A stretch of DNA of 26,576 nt from an uncultured Prevotella sp. Its GTDB lineage: Bacteria > Bacteroidota > Bacteroidia > Bacteroidales > Bacteroidaceae. The DNA is taken from NCBI GenBank assembly GCA_900548195.1, contig URJQ01000024.1, positions 1-26,576 on the forward strand. The letters run 5' to 3'. Each line of letters starts with the position of its first letter. Positions within the stretch are counted from its first letter, which is position 1. The position numbers and the translations under genes were made by a program. This document shows positions 16,901-26,335 of the stretch, in pieces. Under the pieces are notes generated by a model. The model saw nothing but the letters and a program-made list of their open reading frames with translations. It ran no database searches and had not been told where the DNA came from.

Positions 16901-19900
16901 TGGATATGGAACAGGAAAGCTGACAGCAACGGCATCATCACCACATGGACTGAAACCGAAGCCGACAGCCGACCTATATGCGACAATATTGATGAATACA
17001 AGCAGATAGTAAATGCTATACAGTCTGCTTCTTCACTCAAAGAGATTGATGATCAGAAAGTAAAAGAGGCGATAAACCGTATAAAGAACGATGAAACCAC
17101 AAAGCAGTTCTTTGATTTCGACCGTCAGATATTCAAATTAAGCCACAATATCTTCGGTGGTGGCAACCGTGCAGGCGATGTAGGAACATACAAAAGCACG
17201 ACAGCGACTTCGGGCACGGGTTCCTCCGTCGTGATAGTCAACCACTCCCCTCTTGCTGATTTGGAAGATACAAAGGGCAGAACCATCTCCATGTTCGACT
17301 GCACCAGATTGCAGAGCCTGTGCTGGTTTATCAGTTCGGAGAACACTTCCGACCCTCAATTCTCTGTCTTTGGAGCTGGATATGGTGCCAACACCAAGGT
17401 GGCAAGGACTGAAGTCTATGCCCAACCGGGTTCAAAGATTGACAATGACGGTCTCGTCAACATCAATGATACCACTTATCGCTATCGCAACCAGGCTTCA
17501 GACCTACAGACCTACAGTAAGTTTGAGGAGAGTATGGAGAAGGATTTCAGCAAGATTTCCAATGAAGAGAAGAAACTCTATTACGGCAGCGCCGATGGCA
17601 ATGACATCAATGCCGACAAGAATGATAGCGAGACATTTCTCCGTTACCATGCCAGTCGCTGGGCATGGAATCCAGGTATGTCTGGATTTACATTCCAAGT
17701 GATACATGGTGGCGGATATTCCGGCTATGTGTCAGGCAACACTTACGTGGAAACTGACTGCCAACTCAACTGCCGCGACATCTACGGAGCAGGCCTCGGA
17801 GCCCTGCCTTTCGGTTCATATACAGATGGAAAAGCCTATGATTTCGGCACTGTAAGCGGCAATTCCCGCATATTCATGAAGGCTGGCATTATCTCGCAGA
17901 ATGTCTATGGCGGCGGTGCCGGCATAGAGTCTGCAAGCAATAACGGCACATTCACTGACTTTCCTAATATGGCTCGTGTCAACAAGACGGAGGTTCACAT
18001 ATATGGCAGAAACCTGCAATACAAAAAGAACTATATGATCTACCGCACCATCGTCTTCGGAAGTATATATGGTGGCGGCGACGTGGCTAATGTTGGCACT
18101 ACGGAGGCGGCGCCTTCAAAGTTTGGTATCGGCAATTACACAAATCCGGACAACCGCACCACACTGGTAAACATACGTGGCGGCGCCGTGCTGTCACAGG
18201 TATTTGCCGGTGGCAGGGGACGTCTTTCCACCCTATGTAATAATTACAAGCAGTTGGGCGGAGTTTACGGCAACACCTGTCTGGTAATCGACAGACCGAA
18301 CATGATATATCCTTATATGGAAAACGGCAAGCCTCTCTCTCCTGAAAGCGAGGAAAACATGAAGCATCCTGCCGACAATATCAATAAGGACATCATCCCT
18401 ATATTCATGGAGCGTATCTATGGAGGTTGCGAGAACGGCACTGTCTATGGCAACACTCTCATGACTGTCTATGACGGTTATATCGGTCATGGCATCTATG
18501 GCGGAGGACTGGGCTGCTGTGACACCGTTTCCGTGGATGGCAAAGACTCGATGATGGTGACTTCTGCTGACGTTACAGGTAATACTAATGTACTCATCTG
18601 TGGCGGCAAGGCACTGCTTGCTTCCTATTGGCTCGCTGATAATCGTGCATGGTATCCTGCCAGCATCATCAATGGTACGACATATTCACCACAATATGAC
18701 CATAATGCTCTGAAATTTAGGATAAACCATAATATATATGCAGGCGGCAACGTGGCTTGCGCAGTGGGTCATGATACCTATCTTACCCTGAAGAAAGGCT
18801 TGCTCCATGATGACACTCAGGTGGTGTCAGGACAGAGCGGAAACTTCTTTGACACCAACGAATGGAAGGAGATATATAATAAGGTGGGCTCACCACACTT
18901 CTGCGTATTCGGCGGTGGCTTTGGCGAAAACACATACGTGAAAGGTGATACTCATGTCAATGTATCGATGGAAGAGCGTGGAAGCATAAAGGATTTCGAC
19001 ATTGAGAAAGGCAAGGAGTACATGCATTTCATCGGTGACTACGCCATAATGGACATTGTGGGCGGTGGCTATTCCGGCACTGTATGCGGAACCACCCACA
19101 TCGAGGGTCCTGGCGGTGCTTTCTGCCGTCGAGTATTCGGCGGTGGTTTCTACAGTTCTGTAGATTCCACTGATGTGAGAATCAAGGCTATAGACTGCCA
19201 TGACATCTTCGGTGGCGGACTGATGGGCGATGTCCTCAAAGGCACTAATGTGGTGATAGGCAGCAAGTCTGATACTTCTGCCAAATTGAGCAATGCTGAC
19301 ATAAACATCCACAATGGAGTATATGGAGGCAATGACGTATCTGGATATGTCAACATCGTGCTCGACGAGAAGGGTTACTTCAAGGATAATGGCGGTTCCG
19401 GCACCAATATCAGCATCCTTGGAGGACATATTTACGGCAATGTATATGGTGCGGGAAACGGCAATTACCTCTATGCCCTCGACAAGAAAGGCAATGACAA
19501 GGTGACTGTCAACGAGCATTACCCTCTCAATCCCGATGATCCTAATTCCGAGACTGTGCCTTTGGTATATACCGTACCAATGCGCGAGACCATGCCTTCT
19601 TTCCTCGCTGCAAGTGATGCGGCAAAGATAGTGAACATCAACTCATGGCGTCCGCTCACCAATAAGGTGAATATCAACATCGAAGGCAATACGCATGATG
19701 ATGGCACCACTATCGATGGCGACATATATGGCGGCGGAAACTCTGCCACTGTGCAGAAAGTGAAGAACAGCAAGACGGATGCCGACCCAATGGTGGGAAA
19801 CATCTCCATCAATATCGGCAATCATGTCAGAATAGGACGTGTATTCATGGGCTGTAATGGCGATGAGATGTTTGCCTCTTCTGAGGACAATGACTTCATG

Positions 19901-22900
19901 AACAAATTCCGCAAGCTCAATGGCAGCGTGTATAATTACAGAAAGGAACTCAACTTTGCCGACTCCATCGACTGGACTGGAGACCCGTCAAACAAGAGTA
20001 TCAGCACGCTCTATCTCACTATTAAGAACGAAAACCGACATACGGTGTATCCTCATCTCATCGACCTCTACTTCCAATCTGTGGAAACCAACATCCAGGG
20101 CAAGTTGACCTGGAATGGCAATGAGACGGGAGAAGGACTGAAAGACTGCATCATAGGCACATTCTGCTGCGGCGGAAACCGTGGTAATATGAATGTCTAT
20201 CCTATGACCGAGGATGATTATCCTGCGGGCACTCCTGAGAAAGACATGAAGATAGGCAATGCCGTGGAATACACTTTCCCTGAGGGGCTCGTCATCAAGG
20301 AGAAGATAGTGGGCGGCTGCTACAATGCAAACTACAACTACAAAGATAGCGTAACCCACAATGGTGGCTATCTGCTCGGTATGGCTCATGCTCCTTATCC
20401 TTTCATCAAGCTCATTGTGAAAAATCAGTTTGACCCTCTGGTTGACAGTACGGAGAATGCCTACAAAGGCGGAAATGTCTATGGAGGATGCTACAAATCT
20501 GGCACTATTCAGGGCGACGTCTCCATCATTCTGGAGAGCGATATGCTGAATGGCAAAACGAGGAAGATGCTGGAAAACTCCAACAAGCTTGCTTCTACAA
20601 AGCCTGAATACTCTGCCCTCAACGTCTATGGTGCTGGCTATGGCATGGAGAGCTATGTCTATGGTATCACGAATATCAAGATGGCGGAGAATTTGCCTTG
20701 CAGCAATCCTGCAAGCGAAGAGGATGTTTTCTCTCCTACCGGCGCTTCTGCCAACTTCATATATGGTGGAGGTCAGCAGGGCAATGTCATCGGTGTGACC
20801 AATGTTGAGATATTCAATGGTCATGTATTCCGCTCTGTTACCGGTGGCTCTTATGCCGGATATGTATGGGGCTCCACAATGGTCAAGGTGGGATATCCTA
20901 AATATTATAAGGTGAAACCACTGAAGACAGGACGCTATTTCCTCACTCGCACTGACCAGAGCAACAAGGATATAGACAAAGGCAAGAACGTCACCACCGA
21001 GACCATCAAGCAGTCGGTGCATCTTCTCGAAGACGACCTCGTCTCACAGTCGGTATATGAAGCCATCACCTCTGTATGGGACAAATCTTCCGACTCAGGA
21101 ATCGATATCTCTACAGATGAGAAGAAGGCAGATTATTTCACTGCTGTCGAAGCCTCAGCGCCAGCTATCGGTTGGGGAAATATCAATATCAATATTGGCG
21201 AGGCTGTATATGGCGGCGGCTACTCTCTGGCTCAGGGTTCTTCTGTAATGGCTGACAACACCACAGTGCTGAAATTTACTGACAAATGCAATGTCGATAA
21301 AACCTTTACTGCCTCACCTGCCTACATAAAAGAACTGAACAATCTCCCTGGTCACTCTACAGTGGGCTTCGGCGGAAACACCACTATCCTCATTGCTGAC
21401 CGCACCACAGCGCCTGCCACAGCATCGGACAGCGACCCTGACCGCGACCATATCACCATCTCACATCAGCAGATGAAGGAAGCGCAACTATCAGAAGGAC
21501 AGGATCTACTGGGCTATTACTACAAGGGAGCCGATGGAGAATATCATTACATCTATGAGGCTGGAAAATACCAGAAAGGCGGTAATCTCCCTACGAATAT
21601 CTCGTCTGACGACAAGAAGATATACATGTACGACAACGAAGGCGGCATCTTCGGTGACGGACACCTCTCGTATGCCCAAGGCTTCCGCAGTGCTGACCTG
21701 ACGGGTTACGGCTTTGCAAGCTCCAGCATCGGCAGTCCTAAGATTATCAATACCTTCCAGCGCATGGACATACTGCGCCTGACAGACAACTGTTTCACCC
21801 TGCTTGGTACCCGCGACTATGCCACAAATGCTATGGACAATACGCCTTACTCTATCTCACGTGTGGGCGAGATACAGATGAAAGCCTGCGATATTGTGAC
21901 CCATGAAGACGGTTCGCTGAAGTCTGGCGACAATGACAATCATTATGACAAGCGTGCACGCAACTATATGGGACTCTCCAATAATATCCATTACGTCGGT
22001 GCGCTCCATTCTAACGTGGATTTCCACACCGCATTATGGCACGATGGCAAGGGCAGACCGACTGGCTACGGCGCTGGAGCTGACACATATATGGCTGTCA
22101 AACAGAAGTATATAGATGACTATTTCAATGATGGTGAAAACAAAGGCAAGAACCATATCTTCGAGAAGCGCAATGACGGCACTGCCAAAAATATGATTGG
22201 TATTGCCTCCGGCTATGCTCTCAAGATACAGAATATCCAGGAATGGAAAGAGAATGGCACTGCAAAGCAGCAGCTCTACTACGGTCCTATCTACGGTGTC
22301 GTGGAGATGAATCTCATCGACGTACGTGAGGATGAAGGCGGTGGCTACGTCTATGCCGACAATATCCACAAGCGCCCTGCTTACGATGAAGATTCCAAGG
22401 CTGTCGATTTCCTTGAGACGACAGGCAACTTCGTATTCCCTTACTCTCCAAAGCAAGGCAGATACATCGTGGATGACTGCTTCCCTGTGGGATATACCGC
22501 CCTTTCAGACAATGGAGGCAAGAGCAATCCTGACGATAATGTGCCAGCCCACTACTGGTATGTCACCGGTTTCAATTATCATTACAATGCTCATATCACC
22601 GGTTTCTCATATAATCTGCCTTACACTTTCAACAGTGACAATCAGGATGGAATCGTTTCCCTTGCCGGACTGAAGCCTTCCCAGGAGGTGAAGATACTGA
22701 GTTGGAAGACTTACAGTGCGCACAAGGAGGGTTATTCCTGCGATCTTGAGGAGCGAAACTACTGCAAGGACTCCCTGGATGCCGCTGGCAATCACGTCAT
22801 GGGCAAATATCAGCTCTTTGTGGGAGCCGCCAATTCGCAGACTTACATCAAGCCTCTCGGCAAGGACGATTCCTTACCGAGCGATGCTATGGCTATGCCT

Positions 22901-25900
22901 GGATTTGCCGCGCAGCTCTGCATGAAGCATGATGCTGATGCCGACAACTGCAAGACGCTCAAATCCACATTGCCTGACAGCCTTCCTGACGGCGATGCAA
23001 GGATAGTGTTCCAGCTCTCTGACAGCACTGACAATTCCTCCACCGATTACTATAATGCCCATCTTTCCGAGCCTTGCAAGGCAACTCTGGTACTCACTGC
23101 GCCTGCCATGCAGTACATAGACGGCAAAGAAGGCGAGATTGAGCCTGTCATTTCCATGGTTTCGGTCAACAACAGGCTGTTCACCAAAAACAGCGACGGC
23201 AGTTACACAAAGGTGGAGAATGGCTCTCTTGCTGAAGGCACTAAGTATTTCTACAAGAACGGCGAGACTGACCTCTATCAGGAAATCAGCGACACTTGCA
23301 AATTCTACAAGAAAAAAAATGACACGGAGGGATATGAACTGACACCGAGATCGGATGTCATGCCGAATTTTTCCACCACCTTCTACTGCATACTGCCACG
23401 TCATTACACCTATACCGTGGATCTCACCATCGAGTATATCCAAGGTCCGGACATCGACGGAGGCATCACCATCGAAAACTGCGCCCTGCCGGGAGAGATG
23501 ATTCGCGTAAACAAGAATGACGTCAATATCAAGGCTGACGAGGCTTTCGCTGTCACTGGCTACTATTGGCGCATAGGCAAGCGAAAGATGAAGGATGGCA
23601 AATGGACGTTTGAGGATAAGACGCCTTGGTCGAAGAATGATTCCTCTGCCTCTGGCTATGACTCCTACAAGGAGGGAAGCGACGTGATGAAGGGTATGTT
23701 TGCTGGCTGTCATTATGACAAGACGGAGGCTTATCTCGACATTCCTGCTTACTACTATATGAATGGCTACGGCATACAGCTCGGCGTCACCATGAATGTG
23801 CCTGGACTCAATGACATCCTGCCTGTCAGCATGCACGATGCCGATACGCTCACCGTACACAATTATCAGCGTATGCACCCGGGTATGGAGAATGTCAATC
23901 TCCATCTGGAGAAGGCTATGGCAAGGGCAAGCCACGATGCCGCCTTTGCAAGACCACGCATATACATATCCGATCTGACCGACCTTAATGCCTTCACGCA
24001 GTTTGTTGACACCATTGGCTCAACCGACGAGAGCATCAGAAATGGAGCTAATGCCGAATTCTGCTTCACTGACGACATCACTGTGCCTGCTGGCTTCTCC
24101 GGCGTGAAGGGGGCTTTCCATGGCATTCTCCACGGCAACGGACACGTAATCCATGGTATTGGCACTGACCGCTCCCTCTTCGGCACCAATCTTGGCAGCA
24201 TCTATAATCTCGGATTGTCAAGCGGAAAGATTGCCGCCAACGGCTCTGATGCTGGTGGCGCTTACCATTGCTGTTTCGAGTATGCTCCTGTTTCCGCTTC
24301 TCCTCTACATATCGTTTATGACATGGAGGGCAAACGCAACAGCGATTACTCCGATGATGACTTCCGTTACGGACGAGTGGCTTATGAGCTCAACGGCTAC
24401 TATCTCCGCGCCCGTCGTGCCATCCGTAGCAACGCTGACGGCAAACTCAATGATACGGACAGGAAAGCCCTGGCTTATGTCTTCGACTATTATGCCAACG
24501 GCGACTTCCAATATGCCCACCGCAACGACTCCATCACTGGACGAAACAGCGGCATCACTTTCCTCCGCACTGGCAAGGACAGCAACCTGCCTAACTATGG
24601 CAATGCCAGCACTCGCCACGACAAAACGCATTCCATCGACATTGCTCGTGCCACGTATAAGGAAGGGACTGACGGCAAGCGTCTATTCTCTGGTTATCAG
24701 CCTCTGATAGAGAAAAAATTGACGGGTATGAATGACTTCATCTTCTGGGGACAGTCACTGCAGGACGTTCCAGCTGACTGGGCTACGGAGATTGCTTCGC
24801 ATCAGAATTGCTTCATGGCAAACCGTGTCTATCGCACCGAAGCTTATTATGGCAGCACCAAAGTTGACTACTTCCATTATAATGCTTACTCTCAGGGCGC
24901 AAAATATATGGACACCTACGTACACATTCCTACCACCACTGCCATAGACTTCTCTGTCGATGATGACAATGCTGCCGTTTTCCATGCTTTCACAGTCAAG
25001 GACGGCGTCAGCCAAAACCTCCTCGTCTATACCAATGCAAACAGCAATGATACGGACAATGCTTACAGTGCTTGCACCGTAGTGGACAATGCGCTGAAAT
25101 ATGAAGAGAGCACTTCTGAGGCTCTCATCAGCGGTCATCACGTCACTGTGGATAATGGCACCGCCACTGCCCCACTGCTTCATCTCGTGGAACGCACATC
25201 TGACGGCACTGACAGCGAAGGTGAAATATGTCTGAACAATGACTTCTGCGTGCCAAAAGCATTCCATGTCACCAGACGTGCCTGGTACACACGCAAGCCT
25301 AATGCCTACTCCATCTCTGCCAACGACGCCTGGGAAGGCATCTGTCTGCCATTTACCGTGGATAAGGCAGTGGCAAGTCTCAATGGCGAGATAACGCATT
25401 TCTATGGTTCGGCACCAGAGGGCACCCCTGCTTCTGAAAACCATTGGAACCTTCACCATGAGTATTGGCTCCGTGGCATGGTGGATGTGGGTCATTCTTC
25501 TGCTGACGCCAAGCGGACGGAAGCATCATTCCTGCGTCCGGGTAATGGACTATTCAGCGATGCAACTGCCGATGGCAAAGGCGTGGATTACACATTCAGC
25601 AACTCATTCTTCCGTGATACTTACGGCAACAAGAGTTACAACTATTCCGATAACTCTTATTATTCTCAGGAGCATCACTGGGACGATTATCTTCCTCTTA
25701 CAGCCGGTGTGCCTTACATCATCAGTCTGCCGGGCGAGAGATACTATGAGTTTGATCTGTCGAGCAAATTCTATAATGCCCGCACCAACAGCAAGGAGCC
25801 TGCCCAGACCGTCACATTCAATGCCTATGCCAGTGCCAGTTCGCCTGTCAGGATCCCTGTGACGGGCGATATGAAGTCCAATGCCGGAGGCTATAATCAT

Positions 25901-26335
25901 ATCGGCACATTCCTCTCCAAGGCAACATCTCAGGGGAGCGTCTATGCCATCGATCATGAGGGCACATCATTTAAGGATGCCGAGGCTAAGATCATGCCGT
26001 TCCGCACGTATATGCAGAGAGCTGCAGCGGGAGCCAAAGAGGCTGCACCAGCGCCTTCTGTCATTCATATAGCGCAGACACGCAGCATCGAGGCTATCAC
26101 TCCAGAGGTAAGCGAGCAGCAGACTGAAAGCCAACCTGACGGCAGTTACATCACCGTGACAGCCATAGGCAAGCAGCGTGTCCGCATAGAGAGCACTCGC
26201 ACTGCCACTCTCCGCGTCTTCACTCCTGCCGGACAACTCTATCGTCTGCTCGACATCCGCCCTGGCACAGCCTCCTATAGCGGTTTCCAGCCGGGTCTCT
26301 ATCTCTTTGGCGGAATGAAAGTCAGAGTATGGTAA
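10991..26335 (+). CDS. Giant exported repeat protein (5114 residues), probable T9SS-secreted surface protein
   Basis: Residues 1-29 are a signal peptide (hydrophobic core IAILILLLTSF, cleavage near ILA-QS). A GLUG-like segment lies at about 140-257 (FDGDGHAIRNM), then Ig-like beta regions at about 470-640. From about 860 to 3415 the protein is a beta-repeat solenoid built of roughly 35-40 [IV]-[YF]-[GA]-G-[GC] motifs, many followed by V-x-G-N-T-x-V-x-I strands. Part of this (1532 to about 2830) is a 520-residue higher-order repeat. Residues about 3600-5000 are not repetitive and include a second GLUG-like segment (about 4327-4420). The last 60 residues (LRVFTPAGQLYRLLDI, GLYLF) resemble a T9SS sorting domain, implying export across the outer membrane. 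There is one uninterrupted frame, with an estimated mass of about 0.55 MDa. Adhesin or matrix roles are plausible; no enzyme motif was recognised. It is transcribed alone from its own promoter. Confidence 0.9.
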   Translation: MTTHYTFQVCRRCIAILILLLTSFQTILAQSITEKDITETLDFDKEEVSYSLPSGSIPEGSECVWQIDGKDITTGLTDEGKTITLSLYNQVRKAVVTIKSSENTETIEFDINPKTYGEDYDGKHFYADCFHPYNDGTQGDGTKDRPFLISNDKELALLARKVTSGTLYSGKYFRLTSDIDLSKGLWMPIGKWNPEKNYFFAGKFDGDGHAIRNMQICWTNANGKEASWGLFSRLSGTAANEAGFASVTNLIIDNATIEKKKEYKPVGTGTVKLGILAADLTKNAEISNIIIRQSKITDNAESYQANGVYRIGGIVGYIGSGVFRIYNISSATEINMLSKATVKKSVTISGGIGCATTFTTNNSYNICPTNIYVYGPKPVANSEKAIGSVIAFYGPSYQNSFPAEAKKTLYYTSVNKVTGTNNDGTEKEVASFGKEFIDICNQYINDKGLDNKTLAFNTTTNSFSFNTAKLILERGKRDTLTVYSADGNPSSEGYIWYVSNGNSSASMVSKIPSSSYFLPRKDYDQYVYATLPDGSSRTNTVVVKAIRMTATLDSRSNPGTYSIHVTNNTEEGFSNDDLGLTIKYQWFDGTTKLNNSTPSFTRPAGATHNNRYSCLVTVTTESKETLLSQWLSAASVVYLKPTDTQSISESERKSNAEWGYSPEKPMLTWEGAYSKLSPNGSWDENFIVLIGTSKYSVTNNTSTGFNITPNYKGENMLKLGNWKEASSSALFRNVTITGKWENNDYKGIIEISGATKGLPIWGDTRFEHLTFHNASGSADYYKNIYCQYHNLEMGDSLRMTGFNQNSPEYGTIDGAVTTAMQIFGGFNNDGRFYPFDNEKNIKAFEESIPHGKEGFSITVKSGFYSAICAGGRQTAKNGNSDDNTYNGVMGTPDLPIKCVITMDIDRKWNDANNPLRKVFFDKTGTTEERQSDYDAGIILAGNHEGAMYADVDIIVRSGKVARIVNGTLGNDRDLTFNYPKGSQNVIHVPCNTFMGRANITLDPEKSENNTDRDINNRVIVTELYGGSTGRGHLASVKVNNPFYGYSTITINGGTFKILPEDNKKKENILCGIFGAGAGGMNGIGTDSHHTADEKIPYWSDTERVMLYGPYDKAKGKLITYRCYNALTHTYTEVDPTKTNTKIVINGGVYGSEGENIDGIYAGGSGYMSKSLWTYNATPSITGGNVYGGKDITVSSLTINGGIFHCKNGIFAGGRGTDYYYKTNKYGGNATDYTHLGQTFGNVELNIYGGEFHCSVFGGGYGVGFVDTEIKTGASPTTLTEMAKVSGQSKVNIHAGTFFGNIYGGGDMAVVEHTVKGEYATDVRISDNADIRGSVFAGGNGRCNKEKPKNADSNWKPEDIGKITGNTNMTFLGDSRQAPYIYGDIYGGGNYAQVEGNTSINLYAANFAGEIFGGGKGDITSSHITSADVKGNTYVNLAQDMGEGNDDNNSKNADHFSINVIWNKMWRWDDEASMTKGKFYLWDKEAAGNGNIEWNPDGITGTDSDTKDAYEVRKDLFYGKEKPTDNAHFLYPHNIFGGGNVACSVRDTAKVCVQKGMTPYSLLKTDEWKASYNDNENPHFYVFGGGKGISTSVDYTDVTVNVEGDYSIYDAEVDDNTEQMARPHHFNTTDITSLDDSTDGIEDAESIALQSEKRNTSPVFDNSKGIPNFTVLGVLGGGYAGLVTHNTRVTVDGQTFLHRIYGGGFGDPASTEDNPTGQVEGNTEVFIKGARTYGDVFGGGAGVKSSNSVDFINVARVNGTTRVEVSDNARIFGNVYGGGDIANIGLENHTPDYAKEAISASKINQTDGTFVSYHADNYRTWVNIVGGDIFGNVFGGGKGLTAGNASDYTKVGRINGNTLVHIANTDAPAGTSIDSHGNNIPNIWSSIYGGCAYGTVDGNAMVHIEGGLLGMDVFGGGYGNVPVITDESSNDDAETYIKRQILGKKYEGESRNDLTFANILGNTKVRIDGGTWIWNRKADSNGIITTWTETEADSRPICDNIDEYKQIVNAIQSASSLKEIDDQKVKEAINRIKNDETTKQFFDFDRQIFKLSHNIFGGGNRAGDVGTYKSTTATSGTGSSVVIVNHSPLADLEDTKGRTISMFDCTRLQSLCWFISSENTSDPQFSVFGAGYGANTKVARTEVYAQPGSKIDNDGLVNINDTTYRYRNQASDLQTYSKFEESMEKDFSKISNEEKKLYYGSADGNDINADKNDSETFLRYHASRWAWNPGMSGFTFQVIHGGGYSGYVSGNTYVETDCQLNCRDIYGAGLGALPFGSYTDGKAYDFGTVSGNSRIFMKAGIISQNVYGGGAGIESASNNGTFTDFPNMARVNKTEVHIYGRNLQYKKNYMIYRTIVFGSIYGGGDVANVGTTEAAPSKFGIGNYTNPDNRTTLVNIRGGAVLSQVFAGGRGRLSTLCNNYKQLGGVYGNTCLVIDRPNMIYPYMENGKPLSPESEENMKHPADNINKDIIPIFMERIYGGCENGTVYGNTLMTVYDGYIGHGIYGGGLGCCDTVSVDGKDSMMVTSADVTGNTNVLICGGKALLASYWLADNRAWYPASIINGTTYSPQYDHNALKFRINHNIYAGGNVACAVGHDTYLTLKKGLLHDDTQVVSGQSGNFFDTNEWKEIYNKVGSPHFCVFGGGFGENTYVKGDTHVNVSMEERGSIKDFDIEKGKEYMHFIGDYAIMDIVGGGYSGTVCGTTHIEGPGGAFCRRVFGGGFYSSVDSTDVRIKAIDCHDIFGGGLMGDVLKGTNVVIGSKSDTSAKLSNADINIHNGVYGGNDVSGYVNIVLDEKGYFKDNGGSGTNISILGGHIYGNVYGAGNGNYLYALDKKGNDKVTVNEHYPLNPDDPNSETVPLVYTVPMRETMPSFLAASDAAKIVNINSWRPLTNKVNINIEGNTHDDGTTIDGDIYGGGNSATVQKVKNSKTDADPMVGNISINIGNHVRIGRVFMGCNGDEMFASSEDNDFMNKFRKLNGSVYNYRKELNFADSIDWTGDPSNKSISTLYLTIKNENRHTVYPHLIDLYFQSVETNIQGKLTWNGNETGEGLKDCIIGTFCCGGNRGNMNVYPMTEDDYPAGTPEKDMKIGNAVEYTFPEGLVIKEKIVGGCYNANYNYKDSVTHNGGYLLGMAHAPYPFIKLIVKNQFDPLVDSTENAYKGGNVYGGCYKSGTIQGDVSIILESDMLNGKTRKMLENSNKLASTKPEYSALNVYGAGYGMESYVYGITNIKMAENLPCSNPASEEDVFSPTGASANFIYGGGQQGNVIGVTNVEIFNGHVFRSVTGGSYAGYVWGSTMVKVGYPKYYKVKPLKTGRYFLTRTDQSNKDIDKGKNVTTETIKQSVHLLEDDLVSQSVYEAITSVWDKSSDSGIDISTDEKKADYFTAVEASAPAIGWGNININIGEAVYGGGYSLAQGSSVMADNTTVLKFTDKCNVDKTFTASPAYIKELNNLPGHSTVGFGGNTTILIADRTTAPATASDSDPDRDHITISHQQMKEAQLSEGQDLLGYYYKGADGEYHYIYEAGKYQKGGNLPTNISSDDKKIYMYDNEGGIFGDGHLSYAQGFRSADLTGYGFASSSIGSPKIINTFQRMDILRLTDNCFTLLGTRDYATNAMDNTPYSISRVGEIQMKACDIVTHEDGSLKSGDNDNHYDKRARNYMGLSNNIHYVGALHSNVDFHTALWHDGKGRPTGYGAGADTYMAVKQKYIDDYFNDGENKGKNHIFEKRNDGTAKNMIGIASGYALKIQNIQEWKENGTAKQQLYYGPIYGVVEMNLIDVREDEGGGYVYADNIHKRPAYDEDSKAVDFLETTGNFVFPYSPKQGRYIVDDCFPVGYTALSDNGGKSNPDDNVPAHYWYVTGFNYHYNAHITGFSYNLPYTFNSDNQDGIVSLAGLKPSQEVKILSWKTYSAHKEGYSCDLEERNYCKDSLDAAGNHVMGKYQLFVGAANSQTYIKPLGKDDSLPSDAMAMPGFAAQLCMKHDADADNCKTLKSTLPDSLPDGDARIVFQLSDSTDNSSTDYYNAHLSEPCKATLVLTAPAMQYIDGKEGEIEPVISMVSVNNRLFTKNSDGSYTKVENGSLAEGTKYFYKNGETDLYQEISDTCKFYKKKNDTEGYELTPRSDVMPNFSTTFYCILPRHYTYTVDLTIEYIQGPDIDGGITIENCALPGEMIRVNKNDVNIKADEAFAVTGYYWRIGKRKMKDGKWTFEDKTPWSKNDSSASGYDSYKEGSDVMKGMFAGCHYDKTEAYLDIPAYYYMNGYGIQLGVTMNVPGLNDILPVSMHDADTLTVHNYQRMHPGMENVNLHLEKAMARASHDAAFARPRIYISDLTDLNAFTQFVDTIGSTDESIRNGANAEFCFTDDITVPAGFSGVKGAFHGILHGNGHVIHGIGTDRSLFGTNLGSIYNLGLSSGKIAANGSDAGGAYHCCFEYAPVSASPLHIVYDMEGKRNSDYSDDDFRYGRVAYELNGYYLRARRAIRSNADGKLNDTDRKALAYVFDYYANGDFQYAHRNDSITGRNSGITFLRTGKDSNLPNYGNASTRHDKTHSIDIARATYKEGTDGKRLFSGYQPLIEKKLTGMNDFIFWGQSLQDVPADWATEIASHQNCFMANRVYRTEAYYGSTKVDYFHYNAYSQGAKYMDTYVHIPTTTAIDFSVDDDNAAVFHAFTVKDGVSQNLLVYTNANSNDTDNAYSACTVVDNALKYEESTSEALISGHHVTVDNGTATAPLLHLVERTSDGTDSEGEICLNNDFCVPKAFHVTRRAWYTRKPNAYSISANDAWEGICLPFTVDKAVASLNGEITHFYGSAPEGTPASENHWNLHHEYWLRGMVDVGHSSADAKRTEASFLRPGNGLFSDATADGKGVDYTFSNSFFRDTYGNKSYNYSDNSYYSQEHHWDDYLPLTAGVPYIISLPGERYYEFDLSSKFYNARTNSKEPAQTVTFNAYASASSPVRIPVTGDMKSNAGGYNHIGTFLSKATSQGSVYAIDHEGTSFKDAEAKIMPFRTYMQRAAAGAKEAAPAPSVIHIAQTRSIEAITPEVSEQQTESQPDGSYITVTAIGKQRVRIESTRTATLRVFTPAGQLYRLLDIRPGTASYSGFQPGLYLFGGMKVRVW
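15584..19475 (+). repeat. Higher-order (about 520-residue) coding repeat within the giant gene
   Basis: Three cassettes open with the same landmark: HNIFGGGNVAC at residue 1532 (nt 15584), HNIFGGGNRAG at 2052 (17144) and HNIYAGGNVAC at 2580 (18728). The intervals are 520 and 528 residues. Within copies 1 and 2 the modules follow the same order: [PH]-F-x-V-F-G-[GA]-G, then HGGGYSGYV/LGGGYAGLV, IYGxGxG, VxGGGAG, NxARVN, YGGGDxANxG, VFxGGxGxL, IYGGCxxGTVxGN, YGGG/FGGG, GNTxVxIxGG. Copy 3 keeps the first modules and then diverges. DNA identity is low, so the duplication is old. The end coordinate is approximate. Confidence 0.75.

Noticed and set aside
19988..23935. Long minus-strand frames of 344 and 353 residues inside the giant gene
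   Set aside because: They are antisense shadows of a biased, repetitive coding sequence, with no start signals or recognisable domains.
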